Source: JAXMAR01 sp046350295 (lineage in GTDB: Bacteria; Planctomycetota; Planctomycetia; Gemmatales; Gemmataceae). Taken from it: a stretch of 49,350 bases of DNA. The translations under genes were made by a program, and so were the position numbers. Positions 24,899 through 33,341 of this stretch are shown one piece after another. The notes below the pieces were generated by a model. It had not been told where the DNA came from and did no database searches. It saw only the letters and a list, made by a program, of their open reading frames with translations. Each line of letters starts with the position of its first letter. Within the stretch, counting starts at the first letter, position 1. The DNA lies in contig JAXMAR010000053.1 in the NCBI GenBank assembly GCA_046350295.1, forward strand, positions 1-49,350. The letters run 5' to 3'.

Positions 24899-26377
24899 AT
24901 GGATGGGGGAAAATCCGTGCGCCGATCTTCGCCAAGAAAGCCCATGTCGTGGGCCATCGGATACGTCTTCGTCGGCGTTTTCCTGTTGTCCGCCTTCGCG
25001 TGCAACGGACCGCGGAACCTGTTCCCGCGGCGCGGCGAGCGCGGGGAAGTCTCCCCGGAGATGCGCCGGGTCGTCGGTCGCGGCCCCTGGCACGAGAAGC
25101 AGTTCGAGCCGGTGAAGGCGGCGATTCCCACGATCGCCAAGGCGGAATACGTCAAGGAAGACGAGCTGTGCGCGACCTGCCATGAGTCGTACGTCAAGCA
25201 CCACAAGAACAACATTCACCGCGAACAGTCGTGCGAGGAGTGCCATGGGCCGGGCAGCCAGCACGTCCGCTCGCGTGGCGAGGCGGGGACGATTCTCAGC
25301 TTCAAGACGATGAAGCCGGCCGAGCGGAGCGAGGCGTGCCTGAAGTGTCATGAAAAGAACAGCTGCACGGCGGGGGCCAACTGGCGCACCTCGGCCCACG
25401 CGCATGGCGGCGTCTCGTGCACGGACTGCCACAAGTCCCATTACAGCGTGCCGCCAGGAACCAAAGCCACGGAAGTCGGAGTGTCCACGGACACGCCGGC
25501 AAAAACGAAAACGGTCTCTTTCCAGGAAGCGATGAAGGACGCCGTGGACTGGGTCGCCCTGCGCGAGGCCTCGCAGGCGCTGCGGGCCCGCGGGCCGCAG
25601 ACCTGCTATCGGTGCCACCAGCAGACCGAGGAGCTTCAACGCATCGCCCATCCGCACCAGATCCTCGGCCCCAACGGCTTCGACTGCAAGACGTGCCATG
25701 ATCCGCACGGCAATCTCAAGGCGGAATCGCGCACGGACCTGTGCCTGCAGTGCCACAAGGGCCATCCCACCATGGCCTGGAAGTCTTCGCCGCACGCCTT
25801 GCACGGCGTCGCCTGCGTCGATTGCCACAATCCCCATCCAAGCACGGAACTGCCGCGCTTCCTGGATTCCCGCCATGCCAAGCTCGACCGGCCCAAGCGT
25901 CTGCCGATGTCGGTCCAGGATCCGGACGTGTGCACGCCGTGCCACCAGAACATCTCGTCCCAGTTCAATCTTCCCTCGCACCATCCGTTGCCGGAAGGGA
26001 AGATGCGGTGCTCCAGCTGCCATGACGCGCACGGTGGCGCCACGGGAAACCTGAAAGAGCCGACCGTGAACATGGTCTGCTACAAGTGCCATGCGGACAA
26101 GCAGGGCCCGTTTGTGTACGAGCACCCGCCCGTCTCGGAGAACTGCGACATTTGCCACAACCCGCACGGTACCGTGGCGAACAACCTTTTGAAACAGCCT
26201 GCGGCGTTTCTCTGTCTGCGATGCCATGCCGGTCATCGAGGCTCGAGCCATACGAATATCGACCAGTTCAAGGGCCTCCGTCCGGCGCTGTACACGGATT
26301 GCACCCAGTGCCACGCGCAGGTGCATGGCGGTGATCTGCCGTCCCCGACTCGCAGGGGCTCACGGCTACAACGATAG
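24899..26377 (+). CDS. Tetradecaheme c-type cytochrome, MtrA/DmsE-like
   Basis: A 492-residue exported cytochrome with fourteen CxxCH heme sites, in order CATCH, CEECH, CLKCH, CTDCH, CYRCH, CKTCH, CLQCH, CVDCH, CTPCH, CSSCH, CYKCH, CDICH, CLRCH and CTQCH. The N terminus is basic, then hydrophobic (SWAIGYVFVGVFLLSAFAC), a signal or anchor; the Cys at its end is only a weak lipobox. GTG 24917, six bases after GGGGGA, is an alternative start. Repeated CxxCH-NPH/DPHG units are typical of MtrA/DmsE/PioA proteins. Those insert into an outer-membrane barrel, and a barrel gene follows 125 bases downstream. MtrA has ten hemes, so this is a longer wire. Role in electron flow across the outer membrane is inferred. 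Confidence 0.88.
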   Translation: MDGGKSVRRSSPRKPMSWAIGYVFVGVFLLSAFACNGPRNLFPRRGERGEVSPEMRRVVGRGPWHEKQFEPVKAAIPTIAKAEYVKEDELCATCHESYVKHHKNNIHREQSCEECHGPGSQHVRSRGEAGTILSFKTMKPAERSEACLKCHEKNSCTAGANWRTSAHAHGGVSCTDCHKSHYSVPPGTKATEVGVSTDTPAKTKTVSFQEAMKDAVDWVALREASQALRARGPQTCYRCHQQTEELQRIAHPHQILGPNGFDCKTCHDPHGNLKAESRTDLCLQCHKGHPTMAWKSSPHALHGVACVDCHNPHPSTELPRFLDSRHAKLDRPKRLPMSVQDPDVCTPCHQNISSQFNLPSHHPLPEGKMRCSSCHDAHGGATGNLKEPTVNMVCYKCHADKQGPFVYEHPPVSENCDICHNPHGTVANNLLKQPAAFLCLRCHAGHRGSSHTNIDQFKGLRPALYTDCTQCHAQVHGGDLPSPTRRGSRLQR

Positions 26378-26502
26378 TCTGGTCTGAATCGGCTGTCGAA
26401 ACCGACCTTCCTGCGCCATGGCACAGGGTAGGACGTACAGGGTTCGTCCTGTTAGAAGCGGCGCTCGTCATACGGGTCTCCAGGGGATCAGAGGGTTTCC
26501 CA

Positions 26503-28860
26503 GTGCGAAGCATAGGACGCTCACTTATACTCGCCGTCGCCCTCATTCCCGGGCCGGTACTAGCCCAGGAGCCACCGGGATCCGCTAAAGGATTCGATGG
26601 CAAGGCCGCGCCGGCAGCCTTGGGGGCGCCCATGGCGGAGCCTCCGGCATCTTTGCCGCTCACCTATCCGGGCGCGGTGGTGAAGCAGGACGCGGAACCG
26701 GTGAAGAAGGACGCGGCGGCGGGACCGATCGCCAGCAGCCTGTCGACGTTGACCAGCATTCCTCCGCTCAGCGACATCGGCGAGCCGGGGGACACCCAGG
26801 TGGGCCTCGGCGCCTGGCTTTCCAGTCACAGCGGCCACGTCACGAAGACCGGTGAGTATCAGGGCGTGTCCCCCTCTCCCTTCTGGGTAGTGGACGGACT
26901 TTACAGCAACGGCTTCAGGACGCTGGGCATCTACGGCAATCAGACGGACAACGAATCGAACCAGGCGGGTCTTCATTACTTCCAGCCGGGTCTCTTCGCG
27001 GACGTCGAATACCAGCGCTTCATCCATCGGCTGGAGCACGTGCCGCTGACCAACTTCACGCCGAGCAACGCGATCACGGACAAGACCAATTTCCCCGCCA
27101 ACTCGACGGTTCTGGGAAGGGACCGCAATGTCGGCGAGGACTACGCCATTCGCGTCGAGGAGCTTCAGAGCAGCACCGGTTGGAAGGTCAACGACAATTT
27201 GCGTGTCCGGGTCGACTTCTGGCAGATGCGCAAGTTCGGCGATCGGCAGGAGAACGCCGCCGCCCACTGCTTCGTGGCCGCGAAGGGGGGCTCCGCCAAC
27301 TGCCACGTTCTTAGCCAGAGCCAGCATATCGACTGGACGACGTCGGAAGTGACGCCCCGGGTGGAAGCCCGGCTCGGGATCATGACCCTCGAGTACTCGC
27401 GGCCGATGCGTCAATTCTCCAACAACGATCAGGTGATCGTCCGCGACTACAATAACGGCGTTCTCGGCGTGCCGACCAACAAGGGAGGCATGATCTGGGG
27501 AACCTATCCCTATGCGGACGTCCCCGCCACCTTGACGCAGATCGACCGCCTCAAGCTCGCCCTCGATCTGGGGAACACGCGTCAGTTCTATGCCTTTGGC
27601 TACATCGGCAATACCGACAACCGCGACCGCGATGTCCGCCGCGATTTCAACGGCTACGATCTCCGCTTCACGGACTGGACGCTGCCCAGGACATCGTTCA
27701 CGCTGTACGCCAGGCGGTACCATCAGACGGGCGATCGACCGGAGAGCTTCCTCGCGGACGGGTCCGAGACGCAGTTCCTGACGCCCGCCAAGGCGAACGC
27801 AGAAATCCGCACGCCGATCGAGTACGATCGCGAAACCGGCGGCCTCAAGGGCAACTGGCGACCGGACTTTGCCGCTTCCTGGTGCCGCGACGTGATATTC
27901 ACGGCCGGATACGAGTACGATTACCTGGCGCGGCAAAACGCCATATGGCAGACGCCGTTTCTATCGAGCCCCGGCTCGCCGGCCGGCTCGCAAGAGGTCG
28001 GCATCTACAGCCAGGACGATACGCTCACGCAAACTCTGTTCGTCGGCGCACGCAAACCATGGGCTTCCTTCGACGCCTTCGTTCGTTACAAGGTGCTGTT
28101 CGTCTCCAATCCGCTCTATGGTTTCCGGGAACTCAGCAACGTGCTGAATACCATCCTGCCGCAGACGCAACACATCGTCGAGTTCGGCGGCGGCTGGTAT
28201 CCCTCCGAGAGCTTCTCCATCACCGTGCAACAGGACATCGAAGTAGGCCAGACCTACCACAACAACAGCGGCGAGGCTGCCGGCAACATCGTGAACTTCA
28301 ACGAGCAAACGTATGCCACGACCGTGACGGCGTGTTACGCGCCGACACGCAGGGTATCGACGATCGCCAGCGTCTCCGTCTTCGCCAACTGGATCAACCA
28401 GAATCTGTTCCTCGGCGATGACTACGTCGACCCGGATCTGCCGCCGCCGCCGGCGTCCGCCAAGATGCCGCTGGCGACGCAGCCCGCTTACTTTGCCGGC
28501 ACATCGGAGCTGGTGAACTTCTACGTCAATTACCGGCTCACCGACACGACGCGGCTCACGCTCGGCGCCCAGTTCGTGCACGGCAGCAACCAGCTCAGCA
28601 CGACAGCCAATCCGTCCTTCGCCTTCCCGCCGGCGCTCAGCACCAGTGAGCCGAAGGGAGCGCTCAGTTTTGCGGACTTGGGGCCGTTGTCGTCGACGCG
28701 TGTGGATACCGCGAAGTTCACGGCGGGGATCGGCTGGCGCCTCCGGCCGCGCACAACCCTCTCCCTGAACTATGACTTCTTCTACTACCACGACGAGTTC
28801 AACGCCGCCAACAACGGAACGCTGCATTTCATTGGAACCAACCTGCTCTGCATCTGGTAA
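26503..28860 (+). CDS. MtrB/PioB-like outer-membrane beta-barrel
   Basis: A 785-residue outer-membrane protein starting at GTG 26503, seven bases after GAGGG. The signal peptide (RSIGRSLILAVALIPGPVLA) is followed by about 75 Ala/Pro-rich residues. The barrel region runs to the C terminus with alternating amphipathic strands rich in Tyr, Phe, Trp, Asn and Arg (for example FADVEYQRFIHRLEHVPLTNF, YAFGYIGNTDNRDRDVRRDF, RTTLSLNYDFFYYHDEF). It ends in Trp, a usual outer-membrane targeting signature. No heme motif is present. In known porin-cytochrome complexes such a barrel sheathes the MtrA-type cytochrome, whose gene here is directly upstream. It could be a general porin, but the context and the 'NTDNRDRD' periplasmic-turn pattern favour the MtrB group. 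Confidence 0.8.
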   Translation: MRSIGRSLILAVALIPGPVLAQEPPGSAKGFDGKAAPAALGAPMAEPPASLPLTYPGAVVKQDAEPVKKDAAAGPIASSLSTLTSIPPLSDIGEPGDTQVGLGAWLSSHSGHVTKTGEYQGVSPSPFWVVDGLYSNGFRTLGIYGNQTDNESNQAGLHYFQPGLFADVEYQRFIHRLEHVPLTNFTPSNAITDKTNFPANSTVLGRDRNVGEDYAIRVEELQSSTGWKVNDNLRVRVDFWQMRKFGDRQENAAAHCFVAAKGGSANCHVLSQSQHIDWTTSEVTPRVEARLGIMTLEYSRPMRQFSNNDQVIVRDYNNGVLGVPTNKGGMIWGTYPYADVPATLTQIDRLKLALDLGNTRQFYAFGYIGNTDNRDRDVRRDFNGYDLRFTDWTLPRTSFTLYARRYHQTGDRPESFLADGSETQFLTPAKANAEIRTPIEYDRETGGLKGNWRPDFAASWCRDVIFTAGYEYDYLARQNAIWQTPFLSSPGSPAGSQEVGIYSQDDTLTQTLFVGARKPWASFDAFVRYKVLFVSNPLYGFRELSNVLNTILPQTQHIVEFGGGWYPSESFSITVQQDIEVGQTYHNNSGEAAGNIVNFNEQTYATTVTACYAPTRRVSTIASVSVFANWINQNLFLGDDYVDPDLPPPPASAKMPLATQPAYFAGTSELVNFYVNYRLTDTTRLTLGAQFVHGSNQLSTTANPSFAFPPALSTSEPKGALSFADLGPLSSTRVDTAKFTAGIGWRLRPRTTLSLNYDFFYYHDEFNAANNGTLHFIGTNLLCIW

Positions 28861-28886
28861 GCGCGGCGAATCGAATGTTGATGCGG

Positions 28887-28926
28887 AAAGGGCCGCGGCT
28901 TCAAAAGTTTTGAGCCGCGGCCCTTT
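28887..28926. terminator. Strong bidirectional terminator between convergent cytochrome operons
   Basis: AAAGGGCCGCGGCT at 28887-28900 pairs perfectly with AGCCGCGGCCCTTT at 28913-28926, and the loop side can pair further (TCAAAA/TTTTGA). A-rich and T-rich ends give a terminator on both strands. It separates the barrel gene (stop at 28860) from the oppositely oriented NapC-type cytochrome gene (stop at 28962). Confidence 0.85.
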
Positions 28927-28961
28927 CTCATTTGCCGTCCGACCTTGCTCGGTCGGGAACG

Positions 28962-30794
28962 CTACTTCTTCTTCCCGGCTCTCTCGATGAGCGCCATGGC
29001 CTGCTGGCAACGCGAGGAGACGGAATCGAGGAGCTCGATGGAATACATCACATTGTGAACGCCGTTGCCGGTCTTCACCAGGCGCAGATCCGACTTGGCG
29101 GATTTGAGCAGGTCGTCCGCCTTCTGGCGCGTGTCCGCGTCGAGGTCCTTGACTTTGTGCAGCATTTTCCAGGCGCCATCGTAGGCGTCCTCGGCGTCCA
29201 TCAAGGTGACCTTGAGTCCGCGTTTCCACTTTTCGAAGGTCTCGTTGTGGCGGTCGCCATGGCAGGAAACGCAGCCGTTGATGGCGCCGCGCAGCGTGAC
29301 GCCGCCGTGTTCGGTGGTCATCTGCTTGGTGTGACAGCCGAAGCAATTGGTGCGCGAGCCGAACATCAGGTTGGCTTCACCCTTGGGCACGCCGGCCCCC
29401 CCCGTGCCGCTCAACAACTTGATCTGTTCGGCATGATGCCCGGGGTGGCAATGGGTGCAATCGGCCATCACCGAGGTGAGAAACTGGGGCTGACCGGATG
29501 GGGCTGCGCCGCGCACCAGCTGGTGCTGGATCTCCGAGTGACAATCGAGGCACTTGGCGCGCTGCTCGGGCACGTGCACGGCGTGGTATTTCTTCACGAC
29601 GTCCAGCGACAACGGTTTCTTCCAGGCCGTGAAGTATTCGGGTCGATCGTGGCAGCGCGCGCAATCGCGGCGCGTGACCGGGGCGCTTTCCGAAGCGACA
29701 TCGGCATGGCACGCCACGCAGTCGACCTTGTTCTTCAAGATGGTCTGGTGGTCCATGCGCACCGTTTTCTTCGGAAAATCCCCCTTTAGCTTCGGATCTT
29801 TTTCGGCGCTGTGGACCAGGATTTCCTTGGTGGGCAGGGTATGGCACATCAGGCAGGAGCCGGTACCGGTATTGAAACCTTCGTTGTTGAAATGGCAGGT
29901 GTAGCAGGATGTTGTTTTCACGGAGAAATGATTGTCGGCATGGGCTTTCTCCTTGCGCCGCGCGTCTCCTTCCAAACCCATCTTGTCAGGCGCGCCATAC
30001 GCATGGCAGTTGGTACATTGCAGATCGGTCAGCTGGGCTACGCGGACTTGCCAATGATGGAGTTGGGCGAAACGCTCGAGGTTCGACTTGTCGACCTTCA
30101 CGTTCCAATCGTCGACCATCTTGCCCAGACGCGTCAGCTGCACGTCGGCGGGAACCGCCTCGAGGGACGCCTCCTCGAGCTTGGCGAACCGTTCCTTCCC
30201 GACCAGGGCGCCGAGCGTCTCGCTCAGATCCTGCAACTCTTTTTCCCTCGCCTCCCGTTTCTTCGCGTCGAACTGAAGGTGCTTGGCATGCACGAACTTG
30301 ACCGTCCCGAGCGCAAGCTCCTTGTCCATGAACCCCAGGTCGCCATGGCATTTGCTCGTGAGGCAGCTGCGGTTGTCCACGTGAGCGCGCGGGCGACCGC
30401 TCCCGTAGCGGCCGCTCACGTAGCTGAACAGCTGGCTGAGCCCGCGCATCTTGGCCAGCACGGTGTGCTGTTCGCCCGGCGCGTAGTGACACTCCACGCA
30501 GGCCACCCCCAGCTTGCCGCCGTGAATGTCGGCGTGCCAGCTTTCGTAGTACGACTTCATGATGTGGCATGAGCCGCAGAACTCGGGCTTGCTGGTCTGA
30601 TGCTCGGCAATGACCAGAGCGACCACGAGCAGGACGACGACGATGGCCAGGCGGATCGCCATCCGCTTAAGCCAACGTCCGAAGCGGCCCCAGCCGGAGA
30701 CGGGGGCGGCGGGCGGCGTTCCGGTGGGCGGAGGGGTAGCGGGGGCCGGCGCCGCGCCGGCCTCGGGAGTTCCCGCGGGTTTTTCTTCAGCCAT
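28962..30794 (-). CDS. NapC/NirT-type membrane-anchored multiheme cytochrome c (12 heme sites)
   Basis: A 610-residue protein with a Pro/Ala-rich N-terminal cytoplasmic stretch, one membrane helix (about residues 47-65, LAIVVVLLVVALVIAEH), and a large periplasmic cytochrome domain. The first sites, CGSCHIM and CVECH, match NapC/NrfH quinol-oxidising cytochromes. Next comes an unusual CLTSKCH (CX4CH), then CTNCH, CYTCH, CLMCH, CVACH, CARCH, CLDCH, CTHCH, CFGCH and CVSCH: eleven CxxCH plus one CX4CH. The C-terminal about 80 residues are helical without hemes. It is much larger than tetraheme NapC, so it looks like a NapC-type head fused to an octaheme-like domain. It lies 14 bases after the tetraheme gene, in one operon. 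Quinol oxidation and transfer to periplasmic carriers is inferred. Confidence 0.85.
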   Translation of the reverse strand: MAEEKPAGTPEAGAAPAPATPPPTGTPPAAPVSGWGRFGRWLKRMAIRLAIVVVLLVVALVIAEHQTSKPEFCGSCHIMKSYYESWHADIHGGKLGVACVECHYAPGEQHTVLAKMRGLSQLFSYVSGRYGSGRPRAHVDNRSCLTSKCHGDLGFMDKELALGTVKFVHAKHLQFDAKKREAREKELQDLSETLGALVGKERFAKLEEASLEAVPADVQLTRLGKMVDDWNVKVDKSNLERFAQLHHWQVRVAQLTDLQCTNCHAYGAPDKMGLEGDARRKEKAHADNHFSVKTTSCYTCHFNNEGFNTGTGSCLMCHTLPTKEILVHSAEKDPKLKGDFPKKTVRMDHQTILKNKVDCVACHADVASESAPVTRRDCARCHDRPEYFTAWKKPLSLDVVKKYHAVHVPEQRAKCLDCHSEIQHQLVRGAAPSGQPQFLTSVMADCTHCHPGHHAEQIKLLSGTGGAGVPKGEANLMFGSRTNCFGCHTKQMTTEHGGVTLRGAINGCVSCHGDRHNETFEKWKRGLKVTLMDAEDAYDGAWKMLHKVKDLDADTRQKADDLLKSAKSDLRLVKTGNGVHNVMYSIELLDSVSSRCQQAMALIERAGKKK

Positions 30795-30808
30795 GGCGTC
30801 CTTGTCGT

Positions 30809-31351
30809 TTACTTCTCGTAGTCAGGATGCTTCTTGTGAGCTCGGGAGAGGTGGCAATCAACACACACATTCTTGGGTTGCATGAGATAGATGCTGCTGC
30901 GCACGTACTTTTCCTCGTCCTTGGACAGCTTCTTCTTGCCGAAGGATTTCGCGATCTCGGCATGTTTGCTGCCCGGCCCGTGACAGGATTCACAGGAGGC
31001 GCCCGCCAAACCAGGCGTCTTGGCCTTGCTTACAAAGCCCGTGTCCTGCCCGTGGCCCGTTGCATGGCATTTGAGGCAGGAGGCGTCGTCCTGATACTTG
31101 GCCGGGAGGACTTCGAACCCCTTGGCATGCTTGGTTTCCCGCCAAGTCAAGAATTGGTCGAAGTGACACGAGGCGCATTCCTTCGAGCCGACAAAGGTCT
31201 GGCCGGCCGGCGGCTTCTCAAACGGCTTCTCTTGCGCCACGAGCCGCGGCGTGTCGGAGCCAAAGTACTGCCGTGCGATGAACACGCCAAGAAGGCCGAC
31301 CACGACAGCCAAGGCGGAGAACCGGATGTAGATCTGAGTGCGCTTTGCCAT
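30809..31351 (-). CDS. Membrane-anchored tetraheme cytochrome, c554-like
   Basis: A 180-residue cytochrome with an N-terminal anchor (FSALAVVVGLLGVFIARQYF) and four heme sites: CASCH, CLKCH, CESCH and CVDCH. The FVGSKECASCHFDQFLTWRETKHA opening and the GASCESCHGPGSKH segment are characteristic of the cytochrome c554 family, known as electron carriers or multiheme reductase partners. ATG 31351 follows GAGGA. It is the first gene of a two-gene unit with the NapC-type cytochrome. It could relay electrons between that protein and the 14-heme outer-membrane cytochrome; this is inference from position. Confidence 0.85.
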   Translation of the reverse strand: MAKRTQIYIRFSALAVVVGLLGVFIARQYFGSDTPRLVAQEKPFEKPPAGQTFVGSKECASCHFDQFLTWRETKHAKGFEVLPAKYQDDASCLKCHATGHGQDTGFVSKAKTPGLAGASCESCHGPGSKHAEIAKSFGKKKLSKDEEKYVRSSIYLMQPKNVCVDCHLSRAHKKHPDYEK

Positions 31352-31425
31352 GACATGTCCTCATTCCATGAAGAGTGCAGAGACAAGCGAGTATCTAAAA
31401 GTTAGCGAGGCGCCCCTGAGTTGTC

Positions 31426-31450
31426 AAAAAAAAAGCCGTCGGCCGACTTC
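31426..31450 (-). terminator. Terminator-like signal after hemN
   Basis: Read on the minus strand, a GC-rich inverted repeat (AAGTCGGCCGACGGCTT) runs into nine T in a row, 23 bases after the hemN stop. The repeat has almost no loop, so the stem as drawn is imperfect; a wider GCCGA/TCGGC pairing is also possible. The T run supports termination of the long nar-act-hemN unit here. Confidence 0.45.
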
Positions 31451-31471
31451 CGATTCTTCATTTCTTCGGCG

Positions 31472-32887
31472 CTAGCCGACCTTGGAGGAAAGCCCAGAGG
31501 CCAGACCTTCGCGATACGCGTCCGGCGGCAGGTAGGCGTCAAAAACCGTGGCGACGACCCGCACCAGCAGGCGGCCTAGCGGGACGGTGAGGCGGATGCG
31601 ATCCCTTTCGAGCAGGATGAGGTTTTGCGCGGATAGCGCGCGCAACCGCTCCAATTCACGGGCGAAGTAGTCGTCAAACACGATGTCGAAGCGAGCTTCC
31701 AGCAAGTCCTTGCGAATCACGCCATAGCCGTAAAGCTGCTGCATGACCTCCCGGCGCAGACGATCATCGTGGCTGAGGCGCAGCCCGCGCTCGGTAGCTA
31801 GATCGTGCTCGAGCGCCTGGCGCCATTCGATCGTGGTTTTGCGGTTCTGGGCAAAGGCGCTGTCCAGCTGGCTGATGGCGGACGGCCCGAGGCCGATGAG
31901 ATCGAGGTCGCGGCCGGTCGTCATGCCCTGGAAGTTGCGGTGCAACGACTGCTCGCGATGGGCCTGGGCAAGAGGGTCGGCCGGCCGGGCGAAATGATCC
32001 AGGCCGATGAACTCGTAGCCGGCCTCCTGGAAGCGTTGGATGGCGAGGAGATTCAGGTCGAGCGGCAAGTCGCCGCCGGGCAGGTCGTCGGGACGGAACA
32101 CGTTCTGCCAGCGAAAAATCTCGGGAATGACGGCCAGGCGGAAAAAGGCGATGCGGTCGGGCGCCAGGGCGATGGTTTTTTCCAGCGTGTCAGCCATGGT
32201 GTCCATGGTCTGAAAGGGCAGGCCGTAGATCAGATCAAAATTGACGGAGGCGAAGCCCAGCTCGCGACACCAGCTCACCACGCGGGCCACCGTTTCCACG
32301 GGCTGAATGCGGTTGACCGCGCGCTGCACCGCCGTCGCGAAATCCTGCACGCCCAGGCTGATGCGGTTAAAGCCCAGGCCGCGGAGCGTGGTGAGTTGCT
32401 CGCGCGTGGTGATGCGCGGATCGATCTCGACGGCGATCTCGGCCGTGGGCGCCAGGGCAAAGCGCTTGGTCAGAGTCTGCCAAAGGCGTTCCAGCTGCTC
32501 GGCGTGGAGGAACGTGGGGGAGCCGCCGCCGAGATGGACCTGATGAACCTCTCCCGGACCGAGGATTTGGGCAAGGCGGTTCGCTTCCTTTTCAATGCCG
32601 TCCAAAAGGAGCGGAGCCGGGTCGTTCTCCCGGCGCTTCTGTGCCGGAATGATCTCCTTGGTGCAGGCGCAGTAGTAGCAGAGCTTTTCGCAAAAGGGCA
32701 CGTGCACGTACAGGGAAAGCGGCTGCCGTTGTCGTGCGGATTCGGCAAGATCCGTCCGGAAATCGGCGGCGCCATAGTCCTCGTGCCAGGCGGGGGCGAT
32801 GGGATAGGAGGTATGCCGGGGCAACGCCAGGCCGGCGTAACGCCGGTAGACGGCGCGTTCTTCAGTCGTAAGGCTGGCGCCTTCCAT
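31472..32887 (-). CDS. hemN: Oxygen-independent coproporphyrinogen III oxidase HemN
   Basis: Radical-SAM enzyme that decarboxylates coproporphyrinogen III to protoporphyrinogen IX, giving heme without oxygen. It has 471 residues from the ATG at 32887; earlier in-frame starts lack similarity. The cluster-binding motif is CEKLCYYCAC (Cx3CxxCxC), in the HVPFCEKLCYYCAC context specific to true HemN rather than HemW. Next come LGGGSPTFL, the EIDPR strand, ISLGVQDF and NFDLIYGLPFQT. The C-terminal HemN domain (YGYGVIRKDLLEARFDIVFDDYF) is present. It is the last gene of the nar-act run, 16 bases after the Rrf2 gene, consistent with heme demand under anaerobic nitrate respiration. Confidence 0.95.
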   Translation of the reverse strand: MEGASLTTEERAVYRRYAGLALPRHTSYPIAPAWHEDYGAADFRTDLAESARQRQPLSLYVHVPFCEKLCYYCACTKEIIPAQKRRENDPAPLLLDGIEKEANRLAQILGPGEVHQVHLGGGSPTFLHAEQLERLWQTLTKRFALAPTAEIAVEIDPRITTREQLTTLRGLGFNRISLGVQDFATAVQRAVNRIQPVETVARVVSWCRELGFASVNFDLIYGLPFQTMDTMADTLEKTIALAPDRIAFFRLAVIPEIFRWQNVFRPDDLPGGDLPLDLNLLAIQRFQEAGYEFIGLDHFARPADPLAQAHREQSLHRNFQGMTTGRDLDLIGLGPSAISQLDSAFAQNRKTTIEWRQALEHDLATERGLRLSHDDRLRREVMQQLYGYGVIRKDLLEARFDIVFDDYFARELERLRALSAQNLILLERDRIRLTVPLGRLLVRVVATVFDAYLPPDAYREGLASGLSSKVG

Positions 32888-32903
32888 GATGATGTCCCGG
32901 TTG

Positions 32904-33329
32904 TCAACGCTTCCGCGCCGCCGCGTGGCAAGGCCTGGGCGCCAGGTCCGCGAGGGTTGTCTGGGCAAGCATTTGCACGAGCGCCTCGCGAACCTGGCGC
33001 CAGCGGTGGCGGCCCGGGCAGCGCTCGGCCTCGGAACACTGGCGATGGCCGAGCAGGCACTCCGGCAAGCGGCTCACCGGATCGATGGCGTCGACGACTT
33101 CGAAGACGGTGATGTCGCCGGGCGAGCGGGCGAGGGCGTAGCCACCGTGCAGGCCTTTGCGTGACCGAACCAAGCCGCAGTTGACGAGGGCCTCGAGCAA
33201 CTTGCTCAGGTATTTCGCGGGCGCCTCGCAGGCCTGGGCAATGTGTGCGGCGGAGGCGAACGTCTCCGCGGGAAGCTGGGCCAGCTCCACGGTCGCCTGC
33301 AACGCATACAAGGCCGATTTAGAGATCAC
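32904..33329 (-). CDS. Rrf2-family regulator with three-cysteine cluster motif (NsrR/IscR-like)
   Basis: A 141-residue winged-helix regulator. The DNA-binding part (residues 1-80) has SKSALYALQATVELA, PAKYLSKLLEALVNCGLVRS and HGGYALARSPGDITVFEVVDAID, all typical of Rrf2. Cysteines 91, 98 and 104 (CLLGHRQC-x5-C) sit where NsrR and IscR bind an Fe-S cluster, so sensing of nitric oxide, oxygen or cluster status is likely. The spacing is close to, but not the same as, either named protein. It lies between narK and hemN in the same unit, which suggests that it regulates this operon. Confidence 0.9.
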   Translation of the reverse strand: MISKSALYALQATVELAQLPAETFASAAHIAQACEAPAKYLSKLLEALVNCGLVRSRKGLHGGYALARSPGDITVFEVVDAIDPVSRLPECLLGHRQCSEAERCPGRHRWRQVREALVQMLAQTTLADLAPRPCHAAARKR

Positions 33330-33341
33330 GGCACTGTCTCG

